Assembly (NCBI GenBank): GCA_009767595.1
Contig: VSDK01003948.1
Coordinates: forward strand, 104,467 to 168,466
DNA from: Symbiodinium kawagutii
Lineage: Eukaryota > Sar > Dinophyceae > Suessiales > Symbiodiniaceae
Direction of reading: 5' to 3'
DNA: 64,000 nt
Shown here: one piece after another, positions 60,996-64,000 of the stretch
Position numbering within the stretch: position 1 is the stretch's first letter
How the letters are laid out: every line of letters starts with the position of its first letter
The notes under the pieces: generated by a model
Database searches by the model: none
Seen by the model: the letters and a program-made list of their open reading frames with translations, nothing else
Told to the model about the DNA's origin: nothing
Made by a program: the position numbers and the translations under genes

Positions 60996-62338
60996 CGACA
61001 ACGAGAACAACCACAGCCACAACCACAACCACAACCACAGCCACAACCAAAGCAACAACAAGAACAACCTATCAAGACCAAGAACCAACCACAACACTAC
61101 TGTCAACAACAACAATGAGGATGGACTAACCTGCGATCTCGGAGAGAGAACTCCCCACCTTTTGTCCAAAAGAGGCTTGGGGTCAGAACATGGCAGAATT
61201 ACCGTCTTGAAACATCAAAGCTAGTGGTTTGAAGCGACGAAGCATGTTTACTTGTGTTAGCCACTTTAGAAATGACCAACATCAACCATTTTTTCGATCA
61301 TTCCCAATGAACTCGTTCTTGAGAAAGAAAAAACGCTTACCCAGTGCCGAGCATGATCAAACTGACTATTTTTAGTCTAAATCAAACACTATCTTCAACT
61401 ACGGTTCATCTACCAATCAAGCATCCCTTCACCTATTGATGATTCGCAAGCTTGATTACTCCATGGCTGTTCTGTCAATACGCTGTACCCCTAGTGAATA
61501 TTCCCCAAATGAACAGATTAGTATTTGTTAGGATGTTCGCATACCCCGCTTTTGGATGATTGTCATTGACATTTATTGACTCATACCCATACCAATATTT
61601 CAACCTTTTTAGAAGATTGGATATAATCATTCAGTCAGCAACAAGATTCACCGCTTATGGTAAATCGACAGGAAGAACAACTCAAGCATCAACAAATAAT
61701 TATCACCCACTCTAAAAATCATTTTTCAACCATGAGTAATACTTATTTTCAACAATCAATTAATAGTTTTCAACCATTCTCAACCATAAATCAACCATTA
61801 AAGACCAACATGATCAGTCATTCTCAAGCCAAATGTTCAGCATCAATATGGATGTGGGTCCAACCCAGTACCCCGGCTGTTCACATCAAGGGATGTCTAC
61901 TGCCGTCGTCACCTCGCTGTTGGGATGTGTACCTCGCGATTCGCTTTCTGAAAATCGGGGACCCCCCGAGTTATCATTTGATCGATTATCAAATGGGGGG
62001 TTCGCACTATCTATATATAATATCTACTGTAAATAATCTATTATATTATCTAGATTGTCAATGGGGGGTTCCCATAATTTAAATGGTTGATAGATGATCT
62101 ATATAAATGGTTGACAATCATTATCAAATGGGGAATCCCGTATTATAGATGATCAAAAAACTATAAAGGTTATGTGAACCACAAGTTAAAATTATCAACC
62201 ATCCACAACTTGGGGATTCCCAGGTCCTGGCTCAACCCCCCTCACATTTCTGCTGGTTAATACCCACCTGGCCATATCCACCCACGGCAGCTCGGGGACC
62301 CGTACCTCATCCGCCGCCTGTCGTTGCGCCAGCGCCGC
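29032..62338 (-). CDS. Giant micro-exon gene for a charged helical repeat protein (partial)
   Basis: Minus-strand gene model built from 69 micro-exons, 2,658 nt in all (886 codons, about 8% of the span). Each exon is bounded by an AG acceptor (followed by G in 68 of 69) and a GT (45), GC (22) or probable GA (2) donor. Every exon is a multiple of three in phase 0. Type A (usually 42 nt, ARLEEERRKWEEEE) and type B (usually 36 nt, AAREEARRAAEQ) largely alternate. The frame is supported by changes between copies falling mainly at third codon positions (GCA/GCG/GCT/GCC for the first Ala, CGA/CGG, GAA/GAG). The product would be a long Glu/Arg/Ala helix, either coiled coil or single alpha helix. No enzyme domain was seen. 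Start codon, stop codon and untranslated regions were not found. An uncertain further exon lies at 28475-28501 (AQPECRKDE). Exons for one type may be missed where the alternation breaks, for example 52.9-56.3 kb and 58.3-62.3 kb. It could also be more than one gene. Confidence 0.75.
29475..29575. mobile_element. MITE-like element, family 1
   Basis: Very regular copy inside an intron: ends GGGTTTCTCAAAATAGGGG and CCTATTTTGAGAAACCACC, with CCCCCCAAAACAGTTGG and TATTTTGGGGGTACACC inside. Confidence 0.8.
29650..29754. mobile_element. Inverted-repeat element with GGGTCAAAAT ends
   Basis: Begins ATGGGTATGGGTCAAAAT and ends CAATTTTGACCCACAACCA. The ends resemble family 3 (TGGGTCAA) but the interior has AAACCAATCGTTTTTGGGAC, closer to family 1. 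Lies 36 bp from the exon at 29791. Confidence 0.6.
31191..31241. repeat. (GAT)n microsatellite in an intron
   Basis: About 17 uninterrupted GAT triplets in the intron between exons 31322-31351 and 31111-31140. The poly-Ser reading on the minus strand is not coding. Confidence 0.95.
32532..33415. repeat. 641 bp direct repeat carrying a type B exon
   Basis: The stretch from ACAAAGGATGATGAGTGATG at 32532 through the exon at 32732-32767 recurs from 33173 through 33373-33408, nearly identical over about 240 bp. It shows exon gain by local tandem duplication outside the main array. Confidence 0.85.
34056..35194. repeat. 675 bp direct repeat carrying one A and one B exon
   Basis: 34056-34519 and 34731-35194 are nearly identical and each holds an AARVEARRAAEQ exon and an ARLEEVRRKWKEEE exon (GC donor). 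The repeat ends abruptly at GTACAGGACAGAG. A two-exon module was duplicated as a block. Confidence 0.85.
34080..37487 (-). CDS. Micro-exons downstream of the array, 34.1-37.5 kb
   Basis: 37446-37487 ARLEEERRKWQEKE (GC donor); 37097-37132 ALREEARRAAEQ (GT); 36771-36812 ARFEEERRKMEQEE (GT); 36620-36655 AAREEQRRAAAE (GC); 36359-36400 VRLVEERRKWEEAE (GT); 36023-36058 AVREEARRSAEQ (GT); 35736-35777 ARLEEERRKWEQEE (GT); 35472-35507 AARVEARKAAEQ (GT); 35107-35148 and 34432-34473 ARLEEVRRKWKEEE (GC); 34755-34790 and 34080-34115 AARVEARRAAEQ (GT). Strict A/B alternation holds throughout this stretch. Confidence 0.8.
37597..38218. other. Assembly gap (622 N)
   Basis: A run of Ns inside the tandem array. 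By comparison with the intact unit at 39772-40540 (769 bp), the missing piece should hold one B' and one A' exon. Translations through it are meaningless. Confidence 0.99.
38244..46134 (-). CDS. Micro-exons of the 1.29 kb tandem array
   Basis: Type A (ARLEEERRKWEEEE or close, GC donor GCTGGG): 46093-46134, 44789-44830, 43502-43543, 42211-42252, 40917-40958, 39625-39666, 38595-38636. Type B (ALREEARRAAEQ, donor GTGACT): 45741-45776, 44440-44475, 43151-43186, 41861-41896, 40566-40601, 39274-39309, 38244-38279. Type A' (ARLEEERRKMEEEE, donor GTCGCA): 45302-45343, 44006-44047, 42717-42758, 41422-41463, 40137-40178, 38839-38880. Type B' (AAREIERRAAEE, donor GTGGCT): 45076-45111, 43782-43817, 42491-42526, 41197-41232, 39901-39936. 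Transcribed order is A', B', A, B. Minor variants include Gly first at 44789-44830 and Glu first at 41861-41896. Confidence 0.85.
46331..46433. mobile_element. MITE-like element, family 2, in an intron
   Basis: Begins TTGGTTGGTGATTTCAGCCC, contains GTCAACCAACCAATTGTTAT and CTAGGGAAAATAAAACATG, ends AAACCACCAGCCAG. It ends 51 bp from the donor of the exon at 46485-46517. Confidence 0.75.
46485..48862 (-). CDS. Micro-exons just upstream of the tandem array
   Basis: 48821-48862 ARFEEERRKLEEAE (GC donor); 48178-48225 ARLEEERKKLKEEQEE (48 nt, GC); 47953-47985 AREERIRAKEE (33 nt, GC); 47703-47738 AAQKEERRAAEE (GT); 47361-47399 ARCEEQRKWEEEE (39 nt, GT); 47104-47139 AAQDEARRAAEQ (GT); 46757-46798 ARLEEERRKMEEEE (GT); 46485-46517 AARETERRAEE (33 nt, GT). 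Several exons differ from the consensus by whole codons only (33, 39, 48 nt), so frame is always kept. Two B-type exons (47953 and 47703) are adjacent. Confidence 0.75.
48485..48545. mobile_element. Short family 2 element (deleted centre)
   Basis: Begins GGTTGGTGGTTTCAACCC and ends AACATGTTAAAAACCACCAG. It keeps both ends but lacks the central CAACCAACC part. Confidence 0.6.
49320..49427. mobile_element. MITE-like element, family 3, in an intron
   Basis: Begins TGCTATGGGTCTATACCCC and ends ATATTGACCCATAGCCATAT, with CCCCATCATTAACCATCG and GTCCCCCATTAGCTGG inside (inverted orientation compared with 10735). It ends 53 bp from the donor of the exon at 49481-49519. Confidence 0.75.
49481..52924 (-). 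CDS. Diverged micro-exons, 49.5-52.9 kb
   Basis: 52892-52924 VQLRERQREEE (GC donor); 52107-52142 ARLDGYRRREEE (GC); 51910-51945 AAQKEARRATEE (GA donor GAAGCC, or GC three bases later); 50530-50565 ARMKVERARFAE (probable GA donor GAGATT; a longer exon is possible); 50208-50243 FRKEAARTASEE (GC; the only exon with T after AG); 49481-49519 AQELEERRREEEE (GC). GC and GA donors dominate here. The intron at 50566-51909 holds nested MITE-like elements. Confidence 0.65.
50330..50431. mobile_element. Degenerate family 3 element
   Basis: A clear right end CCTTGACCCACAGCCATAT, with GGGGATACACCAAG and AACAAACAGGGGCACAAGGG inside. The left end is not well preserved. Confidence 0.45.
51376..51475. mobile_element. 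MITE-like element, family 1 (nested copy 1)
   Basis: Ends GTAGTTTCTCAAAATATGGG and CTTAATTTGAGAAACACCC, with GGACCCCCAAAAATGGTTGG and GGATGATTTGGGGGGTC inside. Confidence 0.8.
51488..51589. mobile_element. MITE-like element, family 1 (nested copy 2)
   Basis: Ends TATGGTTTCTCAAAACAGGG and CCTGTTTTATGAAACCACC. The inside has GGTACCCGCC and TATCAACCAACCATTTG. Separated from nested copy 1 by 12 bp. Confidence 0.75.
52658..52704. repeat. (CATCAC/CATCAT)n simple repeat
   Basis: Interrupted ATCACCATC triplets; the Met/Val-rich minus reading is a repeat translation. Confidence 0.85.
52980..53090. repeat. TGATGGT simple repeat
   Basis: Repeated GATGGTCAATGATGGTT words, the reverse complement of the AACCATCA words seen in other parts of the window. 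Confidence 0.7.
54602..54708. mobile_element. Diverged family 1 element
   Basis: Left end GGGTATTTCTCAAAATAGG and degenerate right end TGGGGGCTCCCTATGGCTTG followed by AGGTCACCAT. Confidence 0.55.
54999..55667. mobile_element. Family 2 element split by a 554 bp insertion
   Basis: The left part begins CTGGTTGGTGGTTGAACC and reaches GTCAACCAACCACG at 55051. The right part resumes with CCACCAACCATG and ends AAAACCCGCCAACCAG at 55667. The interruption is the element at 55052-55605. Confidence 0.65.
55052..55605. mobile_element. 554 bp TIR element nested in a family 2 MITE
   Basis: Both ends carry 22 bp inverted repeats with one mismatch, sharing the core CCCCTCAAAACGAGC. Flanks ACCAACCACG on the left and ACCAACCATG (after two bases) on the right could be a target-site duplication of about 10 bp. 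Inside, GAACACAGAGGTATGAACGTG (near 55304) and a near copy (near 55447) form a direct repeat. Open frames of up to about 137 codons exist on both strands but no transposase motif is visible, so it is probably non-autonomous. Confidence 0.7.
55885..55980. mobile_element. Partial family 3 element
   Basis: The left end CATATGGCTATGGGTCAATA and interior GGGGGATTTCCACCAACAAA are present; the right TIR is missing, replaced by a short duplication of GTACTTCCTAACTGCT. Confidence 0.5.
56341..62338 (-). CDS. 5' diverged micro-exons of the giant gene
   Basis: In transcription order: 62306-62338 AALAQRQAADE (donor GTACGG); 58270-58308 ERTEEDRTADEQE (GC donor); 57810-57854 ALQHLEERRRLAEEE (GT); 57203-57238 AALAEARRSTEE (GT); 56341-56382 DYLEEERRRIAEAE (GC). 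These have the right splice context and composition but have diverged from one another, and spacing is wide (0.4-4 kb). Family 1 elements occupy the introns on each side of 57810-57854. The 62306 exon is 4 kb from its neighbour, so its membership in the same gene is the least certain. Confidence 0.6.
57682..57790. mobile_element. MITE-like element, family 1, next to a splice donor
   Basis: Ends GGTGGTTTCTTAAAATGGGGG and GGGTACCCCTATGACTTGAC. It lies 19 bp inside the intron from the donor of the exon at 57810-57854. Confidence 0.65.
58123..58223. mobile_element. MITE-like element, family 1, in an intron
   Basis: Ends GGGTGTTTCTCAACGTAGGGG and CCCATATTTTGAGAAACCACC. It lies 46 bp from the donor of the exon at 58270-58308. 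Confidence 0.8.
59800..60060. other. GC-rich islet, possibly coding, strand undecided
   Basis: Markedly G/C-rich relative to its flanks. The minus strand has an open frame of 108 codons (59766-60092) rich in Ser, Pro, Ala and Glu (EKEPSSPSSVTSNASPG), which would suit a disordered region. Two plus-strand frames are also open. GC richness alone suppresses stops, so no gene is called. Confidence 0.3.
60848..61075. repeat. (AAC)n-type triplet repeat
   Basis: Long runs of AAC with interspersed CAC, GAC and GGC triplets. The 222-codon plus-strand frame (60556-61224) through it is poly-Asn in the middle; its N-terminal part shows no recognised domain. Read as a microsatellite, though a prion-like Asn-rich exon cannot be excluded. 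Confidence 0.85.
61955..62155. repeat. Clustered ATCAAATGGGG words with hairpins
   Basis: ATCAAATGGGG or GTCAATGGGG followed by GTTCC/GAATCCC words occurs three times within 200 bp, with the inverted GGGGACCCCCC and TTATCATTTGATCGATTATC at the left. It may be a diverged inverted-repeat element related to family 1. Confidence 0.4.
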
Positions 62339-62399
62339 CTTCTCGGTCCCCGGGGGCCGCCGTAGAAAACGCCGGCGGCTTTGGAGACCCAGAGCTATA

Positions 62400-62520
62400 C
62401 AGGTTAGTTATGGTAGAATGCTATGGTATTTTAGGCTACGATATGGACATAACTATGGAATTTATGATAATGCTATGATAATGCTATGATATGGTATAAT
62501 GCTATGATATGGCTAAAATA
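62400..62520. repeat. ATGCTATGATATGG degenerate repeat
   Basis: Overlapping copies of GCTATGATA and TATGGTA words. No gene. Confidence 0.65.
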
Positions 62521-62690
62521 GCATCAGGTTATGGACATTTTGGGTGAGAAGATATAGAACACTGATGCTAAAATTATGGCAAACTCTGCTTGAGCGGCCG
62601 TTGGTTCTTGTTCAATGATGGCTTAACTTCTGGAATTCATCGTTCGTAATTGTGAATACTGGTTGATTCTGACAATGCTCACAATGGTTC

Positions 62691-63040
62691 ATGATAGCTA
62701 GTACTGGTGAACTCGTATTCAGGAGCTGCCATGAAGCACCCAAGTCCCTGCATAGCTGGACTCAAATGTCGGAGTTCCACACCTTGCAACCTAGGGATGC
62801 GCGCCGTATCGCCCCTGAACCAGCTGACATTTCAACATTGCTCATGGCGCAAGGAAGCCCTAGAGGTTCAACAATCTTCGACCTCGAAAGGAAAGCAGCA
62901 AGGACTGGCTACAACAGATTCTTGCTAGAAACTGCCAATCACTATTGCGATCTATTGGATTTTTTTCTGCCGGGTCAAGTGGAATTCCCAGAATGCGGCA
63001 TTCCTGCAGGAGGACTTCATGCTGAAAACTGGTACAAGGT
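62691..63040 (+). CDS. Possible plus-strand exon ending at a GTGAGC donor
   Basis: The open frame from 62691 reads on to AENWYK, where AACTGGTACAAG meets GTGAGCG, a good-looking GT donor at 63041. The residues before it (about TGYNRFLLETANHYCDLLDF) look protein-like, but I recognise no family. The start is only the first Met in frame. The frame continues to a stop at 63089 if unspliced. Confidence 0.3.
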
Positions 63041-63747
63041 GAGCGGTGACTTGGGCTACCCTACAGTAATCACGGCAGCAAAGTTCTGAGGTCAAAAGGA
63101 TTCTTATGATCTCGAGCATGGTCACTGTTGGGGACCCTGTCATCGAAACCCTGTCACAAGCGGGACCCAAAACTGTAGATCCCTTCAGATTCACCAGTGA
63201 ACAAGGGGCAGGTCGTGCCTCATTGATCAAGTCATCCATCCTTAGCTGGGCGTGGGATCAATGGTGCATGGTGGTTCAGCAACCATCCCAGGGAAAATCA
63301 ACAAACTATAAAATTCCAGCAGGACTTTCCCTTGAAGAAAGGGCACCTCACCAGTAGTTTGAAACCACAAACCACTTTCTAAGGGTGAACAGTCTCATTC
63401 GCCATCTGTGATGAGCTGCCGCAGCATCCATTGCATTGCTTGGAATCTCCCTGGTGTGGGAAACCCTGATGGAACTGGCGCATGTTTACCCATTCTGTCC
63501 ATGTTGTCCCTGGGCGAACCAATCTGCTGCCCAGAAACACTACCGTGGCTATGAATAGCCGAAGCAATGAACTTACGGAGACACCCAAGTGATACTGTGA
63601 TACAGTTCAGAAATTCAAAAAATACGATGATCACAAGTCAAGAACTGGATGATATTCGCTGCTTGCTGATCTCCCTCTGAATATCTTATGGCTCTCACAC
63701 ATGCCCATATAGAGGTACCACATGACTTGCCCCGCCGCCTGCCCATT

Positions 63748-63849
63748 TGGGTGATGCTCAAAATAGGGGTACCCCCAAATCGTCCATCAATAGTCGTTTT
63801 TAGGAATACAGAACTATTGTGGGGGGTCCCCTATTCCAAGAAACCTCCA
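63748..63849. mobile_element. MITE-like element, family 1
   Basis: Left end GGGTGATGCTCAAAATAGGGG and right end GTCCCCTATTCCAAGAAACC, with CCCCCAAATCGTCCATC inside. Confidence 0.7.
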
Positions 63850-64000
63850 TTTCTCCATTTCTCCACACACTCACACACACTTGCAAACGTAGCAAATAGT
63901 GTCGTGTGGTCCAAAACCCTTCCAGGATCTTCAGCGCTCACTATGATAAGTATGTCAATCTATCCATGCATCTGTACAATTCTACAGTACATGTGTGGAA

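Noticed and set aside
60666..61169. Poly-Leu, poly-Val and Cys-rich minus-strand frames
   Set aside because: All three are translations of the AAC triplet repeat in different frames.
1..64000. tRNA, rRNA or spliced-leader RNA genes
   Set aside because: No cloverleaf, rRNA core or dinoflagellate spliced-leader sequence was recognised by eye; a covariance-model scan would be decisive.

Overview
The window looks like nuclear DNA from a eukaryote with a large, gene-poor, intron-rich genome. A dinoflagellate alga fits best. This rests on three things: splice donors that are GT, GC and probably GA; acceptors of the form AG followed by G (68 of 69 exons found); and many short inverted-repeat elements in and around introns. 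There are no operons, no ribosome-binding sites and no long uninterrupted bacterial-type genes. The organism is inferred, and no species can be named.

The main content is one very large minus-strand gene model from about 62.3 kb down to about 29.0 kb. I can delimit 69 micro-exons of 27-48 nt class size (observed 30-48 nt), all multiples of three and all in the same phase. They total 2,658 nt (886 codons) spread over 33.3 kb. Two exon types alternate: type A, usually 42 nt, reads like ARLEEERRKWEEEE, and type B, usually 36 nt, reads like AAREEARRAAEQ. Spliced together they would encode a very long, highly charged Glu/Arg/Ala helix (coiled coil or single alpha helix). Neither the first exon nor the stop codon is identified. 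From 37.1 to 46.8 kb the gene has been expanded by tandem duplication of a roughly 1.29 kb unit carrying four exons. A 622 bp assembly gap lies inside that array.

Layout: 1-2.1 kb is a mosaic of low-complexity blocks (GT-rich, a 144 bp perfect duplication, a pyrimidine tract, a GGGTCAAAAAAAC repeat, an extremely AT-rich block and a TTTCGCG cluster). From 2.1 to 28 kb I see no confident gene, only a transposase-like fragment (6.5-7.0 kb), many MITE-like elements, scattered candidate micro-exons in GC-rich islets, a 921 bp tandem repeat (21.9-24.25 kb) and an 18-copy 61-62 bp minisatellite (25.5-26.6 kb). From 29 to 62.3 kb is the micro-exon gene. From 62.4 kb to the end there is a repeat, one possible plus-strand exon and another MITE.

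At least three inverted-repeat families recur. Family 1 has ends like GTTTCTCAAAATAGGGG, family 2 has ends like CTGGTTGGTGGTTTCAACC, and family 3 has ends like ATATGGCTATGGGTCAA. Two clear nested insertions (51.3-51.6 kb and 55.0-55.7 kb) show that they, or elements that target them, have been mobile.
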